From NCBI GenBank assembly GCA_945901095.1, contig CAMDKQ010000008.1, positions 1 to 33,975 on the forward strand: 33,975 bases of DNA, written 5' to 3'. Below the pieces are notes generated by a model. It ran no database searches, was not told the origin of the DNA, and saw nothing but the letters and a program-made list of their open reading frames with translations. The DNA is from Bifidobacterium breve. GTDB taxonomy: Bacteria; Actinomycetota; Actinomycetes; S36-B12. Positions 1 through 8,144 of the stretch are shown piece by piece (within the stretch, counting starts at the first letter, position 1; the number at the start of each line of letters is the position of its first letter). The position numbers were made by a program, and so were the translations under genes.

Positions 1-128
1 AGAACGGTGGCGTGGGTCTGGCCCCGTACCACGATATGGATTCCATGGTCTCTCCGGAACTCAAGGAGCAGATGACGGCACTTCAGGTCGGAATCATTGA
101 CGGTTCGGTGAGCGTCAAGAAGGGCTAG
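1..128 (+). CDS. BMP-family nucleoside-binding lipoprotein, C-terminal end (partial)
   Basis: Only the last 41 codons are in the window (reading frame from position 3, TAG at 126-128). The end reads ...LQVGIIDGSVSVKKG, the usual C-terminus of the Med/BMP (PnrA-like) substrate-binding lipoproteins, in which a GIIDGxIxV strand closes the second lobe. In this family the protein is lipid-anchored outside the membrane and delivers nucleosides to an RbsA/NupO-type ATPase with two permeases. Exactly those genes follow downstream, which supports the call. Signal peptide and lipobox lie outside the window, so ligand specificity cannot be read here. Confidence rests on the short tail plus the context. 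Confidence 0.8.
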   Translation, partial: NGGVGLAPYHDMDSMVSPELKEQMTALQVGIIDGSVSVKKG

Positions 129-153
129 TCGTAAGCCGGCTCCACGTGAGTCG

Positions 154-196
154 AGGGGAGGGTGGGGTTCGAGCACATCGAACCCCACCTTCTCCT
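154..196 (+). terminator. Strong stem-loop between binding protein and ABC ATPase (attenuator or processing site)
   Basis: A perfect 12-bp inverted repeat (GGTGGGGTTCGA at 161-172, complement at 178-189) with a 5-nt loop GCACA. It extends outward by seven more pairs including two G-U (154-160 with 190-196). No U-run follows, so a classical intrinsic terminator is not certain. It lies 25 bases after the lipoprotein stop and about 60 bases before the ATPase start. Such hairpins commonly lower readthrough, so that more binding protein than membrane components is made; this role is inferred. Confidence 0.75.
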
Positions 197-259
197 GTAT
201 CTGGCCGCCAATACGGATAGCGTGTCGTGCACGGTTAGCGAGCGACGAGAGGATGAGGT

Positions 260-1765
260 GTGGAACTTCAACTGCGGGGAATCACGAAGCGATTCCCCGG
301 GGTGCTCGCGAATGACGATGTGAGCCTCACCGCCCGATCCGGCACTGTGCTTGCCCTCATCGGCGAAAACGGCGCCGGCAAGAGCACCCTCATGAACGTG
401 CTGTCGGGCCTGTATCGATCGGATGCTGGCGAGATCCTCATCGATGGCGTTCATCAGACCTTCCGTGATCCGGGTGACGCGATCAAGGCGGGCATTGGGA
501 TGGTGCATCAGCACTTCATGCTCGTCCCAGTTTTTTCGGTATACGAGAACGTCATCCTCGGCGTGGAGCCCACCAAGGCCGGAGGTGTACTGAACCGGCG
601 CGAGGCACGCAGGGAGGTCAAGGAGATCTCGGAGCGCTACGGTCTCGCGGTCGATCCCGATGCAAAAATCGAGAATCTCCCCGTTGGTATCCAGCAGCGG
701 GTGGAGATCATAAAGGTACTGCTGCGGGGTGCGAAGATTCTCGTGTTCGACGAGCCGACAGCGGTACTCACCCCCCAGGAGGTCGAGGAGTTCTTCGGCA
801 TCGTTGCTGAGCTCAAAGCTCGCGGAGCGACGATTATCTTCATCACCCACAAGCTCAAGGAGGCCCTGGCGGTCGCCGATGACATCACGGTGTTGCGCGG
901 TGGCAGGGTCGTCGGTCACGCCGATCCGACAACTGCGACCCCGGAGGATCTCGCCGCGATGATGGTGGGTCGTGAGATCGACCTCACGGTCGACAAGGAA
1001 CCTGGCACCCCCGGGCGGACGATTCTCGAGCTCACGGATGTGACGATGGTCGATGACTACGGTCGCCCGCTCCTGAACAAGGTGAGCCTGTCGGTCGCGG
1101 CGGGCGAGATCGTCGGGGTCGCCGGCATCCAGGGCAATGGCCAGACGGAGCTCGTTGAGGCGATCACCGGGCTGCTCCCGATCTCAAGCGGGAGGGTCGA
1201 GTTCGACGGCGCGGATATCTCAAACAGGAGCGTCCGAGATCGCCACGTGCTGGGCATCGCCCACGTTCCCGAGGACCGAAACGACATGGGCATGGTCGGT
1301 TCATTCACGATCAAGGAGAACCTCGTCCTTGACTCCTACTATGCGGCGCCCTACTCCAAGGGCGGTCGCCTGCAGAAGGCGAGCATCCAGGAGTCGGCCC
1401 TCGCGCTCGTCGAGGCATACGACGTAAGGCCGCCGCTCATCGAGAATACGGGCGGCGCACTCTCGGGGGGCAATGCGCAGAAAATGATCGTGGCGCGCGA
1501 GTTCAGCCGCGATGTCCCGCTTGTCATCTGCGCGCAGCCGACCCGTGGCATCGACGTGGGCTCCATCGAGTACATCCACGAGCAGATCGTCCGCAAGCGA
1601 AACGAGGGTAAGGCGATCCTCATCGTTTCGACGGAGCTCGACGAGATCTTCGCGCTCTCCGACCGAATCATCGTCATGTATGACGGCAAGATCGTGGCCG
1701 AGCGTCTCGTAGGTGAGACCACCCCGACTGAGATTGGGCTCTTCATGGCAGGAAAAGGCTCGTGA
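260..1765 (+). CDS. ABC transporter ATPase, nucleoside/sugar type with two ABC domains
   Basis: Energises nucleoside import at the inner face of the membrane. The 501-aa protein has two fused ABC domains, as in NupO/YufO/RbsA proteins. Domain 1 has Walker A GENGAGKST (35-43), Q-loop in GMVHQHF (about 80-86), a family-type signature LPVGIQQR (about 140-147), Walker B LVFDEP (161-166) and switch His197. Domain 2 has a degenerate P-loop (GIQGNGQTE) but a good signature LSGGNAQK, and CAQPTRGID in place of a canonical Walker B, normal for this family's second half. The start is GTG 260, preceded by GAGAGGA at 247-253. The stop overlaps the next gene by 4 nt (GTGA). The adjacent BMP lipoprotein, permeases, cdd and deoA point to nucleosides rather than sugars. 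That assignment is contextual. Confidence 0.92.
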   Translation: MELQLRGITKRFPGVLANDDVSLTARSGTVLALIGENGAGKSTLMNVLSGLYRSDAGEILIDGVHQTFRDPGDAIKAGIGMVHQHFMLVPVFSVYENVILGVEPTKAGGVLNRREARREVKEISERYGLAVDPDAKIENLPVGIQQRVEIIKVLLRGAKILVFDEPTAVLTPQEVEEFFGIVAELKARGATIIFITHKLKEALAVADDITVLRGGRVVGHADPTTATPEDLAAMMVGREIDLTVDKEPGTPGRTILELTDVTMVDDYGRPLLNKVSLSVAAGEIVGVAGIQGNGQTELVEAITGLLPISSGRVEFDGADISNRSVRDRHVLGIAHVPEDRNDMGMVGSFTIKENLVLDSYYAAPYSKGGRLQKASIQESALALVEAYDVRPPLIENTGGALSGGNAQKMIVAREFSRDVPLVICAQPTRGIDVGSIEYIHEQIVRKRNEGKAILIVSTELDEIFALSDRIIVMYDGKIVAERLVGETTPTEIGLFMAGKGS

Positions 1766-2913
1766 CCGTCACTCAGACTCCGACGGAGGCCGAGCAGCGC
1801 GGTTTTGTGCAGCAGCTCACGACGAGTGTGAACTGGCGCACCGGGCTCCTTATTCCGTTCCTCGCCGTCGTGACTGCACTCCTCATCGGCATCGTTCTCA
1901 TCATGCTGACGGGTTCGAGTTTCGGTCAGGCGATGGACGCCTATGCGGCACTCCTGCAGGGGTCTGTGGGCTCGGTCAAGGCGATCTCGGAGACCCTCAC
2001 CGCCGCAACCCCCCTCATCTTGGCCGGTCTGTCCGTCGCGATCGCATTTAGGGCGGGCCTGTTTAATATCGGCGGCGAGGGGCAGATGCTCGTCGGCGGC
2101 ATGTGCGCGGTGTTCGTCGGCTTCAGCATCACCGGGCTGCCGATCTACGTCCACCTCCCCCTCGCGCTCCTCGCCGGCTTCATTGGCGGGGCCATCTGGG
2201 GCTTCATCCCGGGCATCCTCAAGGCGAAGACCGGTGCGCACGAGGTCATCGTCACGATCATGCTCAACTACATTGCTCTGCGGCTCGTCGACTTCTTCCT
2301 CAAGACTGAGCTCTTCCAGCGCGAGGGCCGCAACGACCCGGTCTCGAAGACGGTTGAGGCTTCGGCCCAGCTCACCCAGTTGCTCGGCTGGATGAATCCG
2401 GCATTGCGCGTGCACCTCGGGCTCATCGTGGCGCTCATCGCCGCTGGAGTGATCAACTGGCTGCTCTTCCGTACGACGACCGGCTTCGAATTCCGGGCCG
2501 TGGGCGCGAATCCGAATGCGGCCCGCTATGCCGGCATGTCGATCACCAAGGTCTACGTCCTCGTCATGATGATCGCCGGAGGCCTGGCGGGACTCGCCGG
2601 CTCCGGCCAGATCCTCGGTGTTCTGGATCGGGCCACTCCTGGGTTCTCATCGAACATCGGGTTCGACGGCATTGCTGTGGCCCTGCTCGGCAGGTCGAAC
2701 CCTTGGGGGGTCGTAGCTGCTGCTGTGCTCTTTGGCGGGCTGCGGGCGGGTGGGCAGCAAATGCAGGTGTCTGCTGATGTGGGGATTGACCTCATCGCCG
2801 TCATCCAGGCACTCATCATCATCTTTGTCGCAGCGCCCGCCCTCATCACTGCGCTGTACCGGCTCAAGACTCCCGCCGTCTCCACCCAGATCAGCAAGGG
2901 ATGGGCATCATGA
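1762..2913 (+). CDS. ABC transporter permease (BPD_transp_2 family), first subunit
   Basis: Membrane channel subunit of the nucleoside importer, 383 aa, GTG start overlapping the ATPase stop (GTGA). After a short cytoplasmic N-terminus come about 8-10 hydrophobic segments, the first around residues 30-55 (LIPFLAVVTALLIGIVLIM). Family motifs include FRAGLFNIGGEGQM (about 95-108) and the cytoplasmic loop AHEVIVTIMLNY (about 160-171), which contacts the ATPase in LIV/ribose-type systems. It pairs with the following, diverged permease to form a heterodimer, as in YufP/YufQ or NupP/NupQ. The 4-nt overlaps on both sides indicate translational coupling in one operon. Confidence 0.9.
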   Translation: MTVTQTPTEAEQRGFVQQLTTSVNWRTGLLIPFLAVVTALLIGIVLIMLTGSSFGQAMDAYAALLQGSVGSVKAISETLTAATPLILAGLSVAIAFRAGLFNIGGEGQMLVGGMCAVFVGFSITGLPIYVHLPLALLAGFIGGAIWGFIPGILKAKTGAHEVIVTIMLNYIALRLVDFFLKTELFQREGRNDPVSKTVEASAQLTQLLGWMNPALRVHLGLIVALIAAGVINWLLFRTTTGFEFRAVGANPNAARYAGMSITKVYVLVMMIAGGLAGLAGSGQILGVLDRATPGFSSNIGFDGIAVALLGRSNPWGVVAAAVLFGGLRAGGQQMQVSADVGIDLIAVIQALIIIFVAAPALITALYRLKTPAVSTQISKGWAS

Positions 2914-4205
2914 ACCAAGCGAGCGCCCCTGCGCCGCGCGAGAGCTACGAACTCACCGGCAAGCGCACGAAGGAGTTGACGAAGCGCCAGATTCGCAAAG
3001 CCCGCATCTCAGGAGTCGTCCTCCTTCTGCTTTCAGGGCTCGTCATGCTCGTGTTCGTCCCGGCGGTGAGCGGGGTCTCAACCTTCGGACTCAGCACCCC
3101 GGATGATGCCATTCAACTCGACTCCCTTGCAGTTCCGTCGGCGGGTTCGCTGTGGGTGCTGTCCTCGGTCCTTGCCTTCCTTGGCGCTACGCAGTTCTTT
3201 CGGGGGTTTCAGGGCAAGACGACGATCATCCTCGGCATATCGTTCGGCGTGTTCGCGATCGCCCTTATGGTGTGGGCCGCATCCGGCCAGGAGTTCTCCC
3301 TCATCAGCATGCTCGTCGCGACCGTCGCGCGCTCGACCCCGATCGCACTCGGTGCCCTGTCGGGCATCCTGTGCGAGCGCTCAGGCGTCGTGAACATCGG
3401 CATTGAGGGCATGCTGCTTGGCGGTGCATTCACAGGGGTCGTCATGGGCTCGCTCCTTGGCGGCTGGATAGGGCTGCTTTCCGCCACCCTCACCGGGGGG
3501 GTCCTCGCGCTGCTTCTCGCGGTGCTTGCCGTGAAGTTCCGGGTCGACCAGATCATCATTGGCGTCGTCATCAACATCCTCGTGCTCGGCCTCACCTCCT
3601 TCCTCACCGCCCAGGTGCTCGTGAAGAAGCCGGAGTTGAACGATGCCCCGATCTTTGCGGCAGTCAAGATCCCGATCTTGGGTGACATCCCGATCATTGG
3701 GCCGATGTTCTTCGACCAGACGATCATCGTGTACGGCATGTTCATCCTTATCGGGAGCGTGACGTATCTGCTCTTCCGAACCCGCTGGGGTCTGCGCACC
3801 CGAGCGGTCGGTGAGAACCCGAAGGCTGCTGACAGCCTCGGCGTGAGCGTGGCGAAGGTCCGCTACCTCGCGGTCATCTACGGCGGCATGGTCGGTGGCT
3901 TTGCTGGCGCTTGGTTCACCCTCGGCTCGGTCGGCAGATTCGACGAGAACATGACGGGTGGCCGCGGATTCATTGGACTGGCGGCAATGATCTTCGGGGC
4001 TTGGAACCCAATCGGAGCCTTCCTCGCCGCCCTCATCTTCGGGTTCTCGGAGTCGCTGCAGCAGAAATTCGCGCTGCTCGATATTCCGATCCCGAGTGAG
4101 TTCCTCGCCATGGCGCCGTATCTCGTGACGATCGTCGTCGTTGCTGGCGTTGTGGGCCGGGTGCGTCCGCCGGCTGCTGATGGCCAGCCGTACGAGAAGC
4201 AGTAG
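2910..4205 (+). CDS. ABC transporter permease (BPD_transp_2 family), second subunit
   Basis: Second channel subunit. From ATG 2910 it is 431 aa; an in-frame ATG at 2901 would add three residues. The later start is preferred because it forms the usual ATGA overlap with the upstream stop and has AAGGG at 2896-2900. A charged N-terminal tail of about 40 residues precedes the first membrane span (VVLLLLSGLVMLVFV). The hallmark CERSGVVNIGIEGMLLGG sits near the middle, and about ten hydrophobic segments can be counted. It is longer at the N-terminus than typical partners because of an extra pair of spans before the conserved core. It forms the importer pore with the preceding gene product. Confidence 0.9.
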   Translation: MNQASAPAPRESYELTGKRTKELTKRQIRKARISGVVLLLLSGLVMLVFVPAVSGVSTFGLSTPDDAIQLDSLAVPSAGSLWVLSSVLAFLGATQFFRGFQGKTTIILGISFGVFAIALMVWAASGQEFSLISMLVATVARSTPIALGALSGILCERSGVVNIGIEGMLLGGAFTGVVMGSLLGGWIGLLSATLTGGVLALLLAVLAVKFRVDQIIIGVVINILVLGLTSFLTAQVLVKKPELNDAPIFAAVKIPILGDIPIIGPMFFDQTIIVYGMFILIGSVTYLLFRTRWGLRTRAVGENPKAADSLGVSVAKVRYLAVIYGGMVGGFAGAWFTLGSVGRFDENMTGGRGFIGLAAMIFGAWNPIGAFLAALIFGFSESLQQKFALLDIPIPSEFLAMAPYLVTIVVVAGVVGRVRPPAADGQPYEKQ

Positions 4206-4207
4206 TG

Positions 4208-4627
4208 ATGGCTGACGTCGACTGGGATGCCCTCACCGCCGAGGCGGTGACCGTCATGCACCGCGCCTACGCCCCCTACTCCAAGTTCAAGGTCGGAGTC
4301 GCTGGGCTCATGGACGATGGCCGCATCGTCACCGGCTGCAATGTCGAGAACGCCTGCTACGGAATCGGCCTGTGCGCCGAGTGCGGCATGGTGTCGAATA
4401 TTCACGCGACTGGCGGTGGCACGCTCATGGCGATCGCGTGCGTCGATCAGCATGGTGATGCACTGATGCCGTGCGGGCGCTGTCGTCAGTTGCTCTGGGA
4501 GCACGGCCGGCCCACGAGCCTAATCCGCACCCCGGAGGGGATCTTGACCCTCGCCGACATCCTCCCGCAGGCGTTCGGCCCGCAGGATCTCATCGATCGA
4601 GCAGAGGATCGCATCCACCGTGGTTGA
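4208..4627 (+). CDS. cdd: Cytidine deaminase
   Basis: Deaminates cytidine and deoxycytidine to uridine and deoxyuridine. The 139-aa length suits the small homotetrameric zinc enzyme. Visible motifs are AYAPYSKFKVG near the N-terminus, CNVENACYG, the zinc/catalytic CAE (Cys ligand plus proton-shuttle Glu) and PCGRCRQ with the two further zinc cysteines. ATG 4208 is chosen; a GTG at 4205 would add one residue and overlap the permease stop by one base. It overlaps deoA by 8 nt. Its place directly behind the importer means imported cytidine is channelled to uridine, the substrate of the next enzyme. Confidence 0.95.
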   Translation: MADVDWDALTAEAVTVMHRAYAPYSKFKVGVAGLMDDGRIVTGCNVENACYGIGLCAECGMVSNIHATGGGTLMAIACVDQHGDALMPCGRCRQLLWEHGRPTSLIRTPEGILTLADILPQAFGPQDLIDRAEDRIHRG

Positions 4628-5909
4628 GCCGTACGCAGCAGTCGACATCATCCGGGCCAAGCGCGATCGGGGGGTGCTGAGCCCCGATCAGATCGACTGG
4701 GTGATTGATGCCTACGTTCGGGGCGTCGTTGCAGAGGAGCAAATGGCATCCCTTGCCATGGCGATCCTCCTCAATGGCATGGAAGAGGCCGAGATCGTTC
4801 GCTGGACCGATGCGATGATCCGCTCGGGGGAGCGGATGGACTTCACCACCCTCGAGCGGCCCACGGTCGACAAGCATTCGACGGGCGGTGTTGGGGACAA
4901 GATCACCCTTCCGCTCGTGCCGGTTGTCGCAGCGTGTGGCGCTGCCGTGCCGCAGCTCAGCGGCCGCGGCCTCGGGCATACCGGCGGAACCCTTGACAAA
5001 CTCGAGTCGATCCCGGGCTGGCGGGCAAACCTGAGCAATGACGAGATGTTCGAAGTGCTGCGGTCGTGCGGCGGTGTCATCTGCGCGGCCGGCCCGGGCC
5101 TGGCGCCCGCTGACAAGAAGCTCTATGCGCTCCGCGATGTGACCGGCACTGTCGAGGCGATCCCGCTCATTGCCTCGAGCATCATGAGCAAGAAGATCGC
5201 CGAGGGTGCCGGAGGCTTGGTTCTTGATGTGAAAACCGGATCCGGCGCCTTCATGTCTGACCCGGTTCAGGCGAAGCGGCTCGCTGAGACGATGGTGAGA
5301 ATTGGGCTCGATTCGGGGGTCAACACTCGTGCGCTGATTACGGCGATGGACGTCCCACTCGGCCTAACGGTCGGCAATGCCCTTGAGGTCCGTGAATCGG
5401 TCGAGGTGCTCGCGGGCGGTGGTCCGTCCGACGTCATTGAGCTCACGATCACCCTCGCCCGCGAGATGCTCGACCTCGCCGGCATCACCGGGGTCGACCC
5501 GGCGAAGACCCTGCAGGACGGTACGGCAATGGATGTCTGGAACCGGATGATCCGGCTACAGGGCGGCGATCCTGACGCTCCTTTGCCGACGGCGCCGCAC
5601 CGTCACCAAGTCGTGGCCGAAACTCGCGGCACCATGACCGAGCTCGATGCACTAAAGGTGGGTATCGCCGCATGGCGCCTTGGTGCCGGCCGGGCTCGTA
5701 AGGAGGATTCGGTGTCGGAGGGTGCCGGCATCGAAATCCATGCCAAGCCCGGCGATGCCGTCGCCGCCGGGATGCCCCTTCTCACCCTTCATACCGATGA
5801 CGAGCATCGTTTCACAACGGCTATGCAGGCGCTCGAGGGTGCCATCGCGATCGGCCCGGCGGGCGCGCACGTGAACAGGCTCCCCCTCATCCTCGAGCGC
5901 ATAAACTGA
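4620..5909 (+). CDS. deoA: Thymidine / pyrimidine-nucleoside phosphorylase
   Basis: Phosphorolyses thymidine or uridine to base plus (deoxy)ribose-1-phosphate. The 429 aa match the family length. Phosphate-loop motif KHSTGGVGDK is at 85-94, the signature GRGLGHTGGTLDKLE at about 115-129, and the pyrimidine-binding segment YALRDVTGTVEAIPLI with ASSIMSKK follows. The C-terminal alpha/beta domain is complete (IHAKPGDAV). GTG 4620 overlaps cdd by 8 nt, so it is probably translated by coupling. It is the last gene of the import/salvage operon. In related actinobacteria add usually lies close by, but here about 10 kb of accessory DNA intervenes. Whether it prefers thymidine or is a broad pyrimidine enzyme cannot be told. 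Confidence 0.95.
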   Translation: MVEPYAAVDIIRAKRDRGVLSPDQIDWVIDAYVRGVVAEEQMASLAMAILLNGMEEAEIVRWTDAMIRSGERMDFTTLERPTVDKHSTGGVGDKITLPLVPVVAACGAAVPQLSGRGLGHTGGTLDKLESIPGWRANLSNDEMFEVLRSCGGVICAAGPGLAPADKKLYALRDVTGTVEAIPLIASSIMSKKIAEGAGGLVLDVKTGSGAFMSDPVQAKRLAETMVRIGLDSGVNTRALITAMDVPLGLTVGNALEVRESVEVLAGGGPSDVIELTITLAREMLDLAGITGVDPAKTLQDGTAMDVWNRMIRLQGGDPDAPLPTAPHRHQVVAETRGTMTELDALKVGIAAWRLGAGRARKEDSVSEGAGIEIHAKPGDAVAAGMPLLTLHTDDEHRFTTAMQALEGAIAIGPAGAHVNRLPLILERIN

Positions 5910-5972
5910 CCGATAGATTTCGCTTCAACCGCCAGAGGCGTAATTGGCCGTGGCTCTGACAAGGAGACGACT

Positions 5973-6170
5973 ATGGAAACCGAGCATGCCGAGAAGACCC
6001 ACCCGATCGCAGGCTACATCTCAGCACTGGTCCTCGCCGGGCTCGTCTTTTGGCTCATGGCCGCGCTCAACACGAACGAGAAGGCCATCGTAGGCGTGCC
6101 GTTCCTGTTCGCCTGGGCCGTCATCTCGCTCATCATCTTCACCCGCCGCGGAGCAGGCGAGGAGCATTAG
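5973..6170 (+). CDS. Small two-span membrane protein
   Basis: 65-aa protein, family not recognised. ATG 5973 has an excellent ribosome site AAGGAG at 5961-5966. A hydrophilic N-terminus ([11 protein letters not shown]) is followed by two hydrophobic segments, about 13-30 and 41-56, ending in a positive, then acidic tail (TRRGAGEEH). This predicts a hairpin with both ends inside. It starts 63 bases after deoA and could be its last co-transcribed gene, perhaps an accessory to the importer; that is speculation. Its stop overlaps by 4 nt the end of the convergent DUF2256 gene. Confidence 0.75.
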   Translation: METEHAEKTHPIAGYISALVLAGLVFWLMAALNTNEKAIVGVPFLFAWAVISLIIFTRRGAGEEH

Positions 6171-6331
6171 GAGTCCCTGCGTGATTTCGGGGCGCGCTCA
6201 CGGCAGGCCTGTGAGCAGTACTTGACCGACTCCCAGTCCCGAGCCCACTTCTTGCGCCATTCGAAGGGCCGCTGGCATACCGCGCACTCTTTGGGCTGGA
6301 AGCCGTTCTTGGTGCGGGGGACCGGAGCCAT
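6167..6331 (-). CDS. DUF2256 small zinc-ribbon-like protein
   Basis: 54-aa gene on the minus strand (ATG at 6331-6329, TAA at 6169-6167). The product has the four-cysteine layout and aromatic core of DUF2256: [15 protein letters not shown] then [11 protein letters not shown], i.e. CxxC...CxxxC around [11 protein letters not shown]. The cysteines suggest a treble-clef or zinc-ribbon fold, with Arg/Lys-rich ends. The family's function is not established; members are often found near cryptochrome/photolyase-like or acetyltransferase genes, and no such neighbour is visible here. It converges on and overlaps the two-span membrane gene by 4 nt. A GTG at 6340 is an alternative start. Codon use and motif make it a convincing gene despite the size. 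Confidence 0.85.
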   Translation of the reverse strand: MAPVPRTKNGFQPKECAVCQRPFEWRKKWARDWESVKYCSQACRERAPKSRRDS

Positions 6332-6441
6332 GGCCAGCACTCTAGATGGATGCTGAGAACATGCGGAGAACCCGGGGCAGGTCTACCGTTGGGACTGCTT
6401 CGCAAGGCGCGTAGCAGTCGCAGTGAACAAGGGAATACTCA

Positions 6442-6816
6442 GTGGATGAAAAAGGACTGCTAGAACTCTGGAATGTTAAGCGCACTCAGATCATCAGCGC
6501 CCAGATGGGCCCGACGATCATGCTCATCGCCATCCTCGTCCTCGCTGCGATCGGTGCATTCGACGGCGCAACGGACAGCGTCAGGTATCTCGCGATTGGT
6601 ATCGCCGCCGCAACGGGCATCCTCGCGATGATCACGCAGTACGCGACCATCCGTGAGGCCCAGTCGCTGGTCGCGGATCTGCAGAAGCTCGAGCAGCCAT
6701 CGGCGCTGTCGGTAAAGATTGCAGCATCGCGCTCGTTCCTGTCGCTGACCGCGCTCGCATTCATCGTCATCGGGGTCGGAATCTTCGCCCTCGTCGTGTG
6801 GGCAGTTCTCGGTTAG
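6442..6816 (+). CDS. Three-span membrane protein of unknown function
   Basis: 124 aa from GTG 6442. Three hydrophobic segments are visible: about 22-40 (MGPTIMLIAILVLAAIG), 47-66 (RYLAIGIAAATGILAMIT) and 98-123 (SFLSLTALAFIVIGVGIFA). An amphipathic stretch between the second and third is rich in charged and Leu residues (REAQSLVADLQKLEQ), which could form a short cytoplasmic coiled coil. I do not recognise the family. The next small membrane gene starts 5 nt downstream and a hairpin follows, so the two probably form one transcript. The function is open. Confidence 0.7.
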   Translation: MDEKGLLELWNVKRTQIISAQMGPTIMLIAILVLAAIGAFDGATDSVRYLAIGIAAATGILAMITQYATIREAQSLVADLQKLEQPSALSVKIAASRSFLSLTALAFIVIGVGIFALVVWAVLG

Positions 6817-6821
6817 TCACC

Positions 6822-6944
6822 ATGGCAGGGATCATTGTGGTGGCTATTTTTCTCGCCGTTGTCGTTCTCTTTGTCATTCGCTACGAGCGGCCCGCGGCCA
6901 ATCGTAAGAAGATGAGCGGTAGGGGCGGGGACTTCGAGTCGTAG
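6822..6944 (+). CDS. 40-aa single-span membrane peptide
   Basis: ATG 6822, TAG at 6942-6944. Residues 2-19 are an uninterrupted hydrophobic span (AGIIVVAIFLAVVVLFV), followed by a basic/polar tail (RYERPAANRKKMSGRGG). It starts 5 nt after the preceding membrane gene and ends 9 bases before a strong hairpin, which fits a final gene of a short operon. No clear Shine-Dalgarno is present, so it may rely on coupling. No family assignment is possible. Confidence 0.5.
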   Translation: MAGIIVVAIFLAVVVLFVIRYERPAANRKKMSGRGGDFES

Positions 6945-6953
6945 TCAAATAAG

Positions 6954-6994
6954 CGAGGCGTCGGTGTTGTTGAGTTAAGACACCGACGCTCTCG
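6954..6994 (+). terminator. Stem-loop terminator candidate
   Basis: A perfect 10-bp stem (GCGTCGGTGT at 6958-6967 with its complement at 6980-6989) is extended by CGAG/CTCG (6954-6957 with 6991-6994) across a bulged T6990. The loop is 12 nt. No clear U-tract follows. It sits right after the two small membrane genes and before a degraded coding region. Confidence 0.6.
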
Positions 6995-7016
6995 CATCAG
7001 GAGCCCAGCCGTTGGC

Positions 7017-7556
7017 TTGCTGCTCGCACCGATCGCCCTCGCAGCAAACTACGCACCTGAGTTGCCGCCGGCAACTGTCGGCGCGGTCAGCAGTCCGCAG
7101 GTAGCCACCGTAATCGGAGCGACTGGTTCAGGCGTCGTGCTCGTCAACGCCGCCGCGGCCGCTCGGGTAACCCCAACCGTCGTTGACACTCCGGGTGCAA
7201 CCGCTGCGGCCGCGCCGAAGGTGCCGGTCGCTGTCGGGCGAATCATCGTTGCCGAGGTCGATGCTCTGCAACCGAGCACCAAGATGGCGGTCACCATGCT
7301 CGTCGGTGGCAAGAAGGTGAATCTGGGTTCGGCGAGGACCGATGCAAACGGCAACTTGACGCTGCCCGGCAGGGATGCGCGGGGCGACGTTGACGAGGTG
7401 GCCGACTACCTCGGGATCGAGCGGCCGTTCGTGCTCGCAGCCCGCGACTACTACGGCGATTTCGGCGCTGAGATTGATGTGGACGAAGCAAGGGCGGCTT
7501 CGGTCGAAGCAAGTGAACATGCCCGCTGGGAGCGGCAGCAAGCTGCTCTCGCGTGA
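7017..7556 (+). pseudogene. Chimeric open frame: secreted-protein fragment joined to a DUF433-like antitoxin C-terminus
   Basis: The frame is open from 6945 but has no ATG; TTG 7017 or earlier non-standard starts are the only choices. Residues 1 to about 120 look like an Ala/Val/Thr-rich extracellular segment (APIALAANYAPEL..., then DANGNLTLPG, as in bacterial Ig-like repeats). From about residue 122 the composition changes to GDVDEVADYLGIERPFV...AARDYYGDFGAEID...WERQQAALA, resembling the C-terminal part of DUF433-type antitoxins. Its stop overlaps by 4 nt (GTGA) the start of a DUF5615-type toxin, the usual arrangement for such a pair. Neither half has a complete partner, so I read this as a deletion or insertion fusion, probably non-functional. 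The surface-protein identity is a guess; the antitoxin identity is moderately supported by context. Confidence 0.5.
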
Positions 7557-7908
7557 GGCTCGCCCTCGATCACCACTATTCCCCGTGATCGCGGTCGGCC
7601 TGCATGATCGAGGTCATGATGTGCATGCGGTCAGCGAACTCGGCTGGCAGTTCGAGGACGACGAGCCGCTGTTGGCGCGATGCAGTGCTGAAGGACTTGC
7701 ACTCGTGACGAACAACGTCGGGGACTTCGCCGTGATCGCTCAGCGATGGGCGGATGAGAGCCGGGTCCATGCAGGCCTGATCTTCACCTCTGATAACCAG
7801 TGGCCTCGGCGGAGGGACATGATCGGCAGATTCGTCGATGCCCTTGACACATTGCTGTCGGGCAACGCTGGCACGAGGAGTCTCGCCGGCCGCATTCACT
7901 GGCTGTGA
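7553..7908 (+). pseudogene. DUF5615 (PIN-like) toxin with a one-base frameshift
   Basis: GTG 7553 opens VRLALDHHYSP, the typical start of DUF5615 PIN-like nucleases, but meets TGA at 7586-7588. The rest continues in the next frame: VIAVGLHDRGHDVHAVSEL, then DDEPLLARC, ALVTNNVGDF, AGLIFTSDNQWPRR, to TGA 7908. Restoring one C in the CCCC run at 7581-7584 joins the halves exactly (YSP-VIA), so a single-base deletion explains it. The family is thought to be RNase-type toxins paired with DUF433-like antitoxins, and the preceding frame supplies such a C-terminus. Apart from the shift the C-terminal part appears complete, so the mutation is recent or an assembly error in a homopolymer. Confidence 0.8.
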
Positions 7909-8144
7909 CGAGCGAACTCATTGGACGATGAGAGGGCGGGGTTGTGACCCCAAAACATTGTGTTGCAGGATCGCGTAGCGACCGCATGGTCGAAAGCCAT
8001 CCGCCGGTCGGGGGAGCGCAGGGCGCGGCGAGCCCCGACTGCTGGTTCGCTGATACGCGGGTGCCAGCCACGTCTGCCCCACGATCGACGGGCTCCGGCT
8101 TGTCGCTGATGGTGGTCTGCGGTTTTCGCGGCTATTGAGCGTGC

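Noticed and set aside
1351-2415. 354-codon open frame on the minus strand
   Set aside because: Antisense to the ABC ATPase and permease, both well supported by motifs; composition is typical of a high-GC shadow frame.
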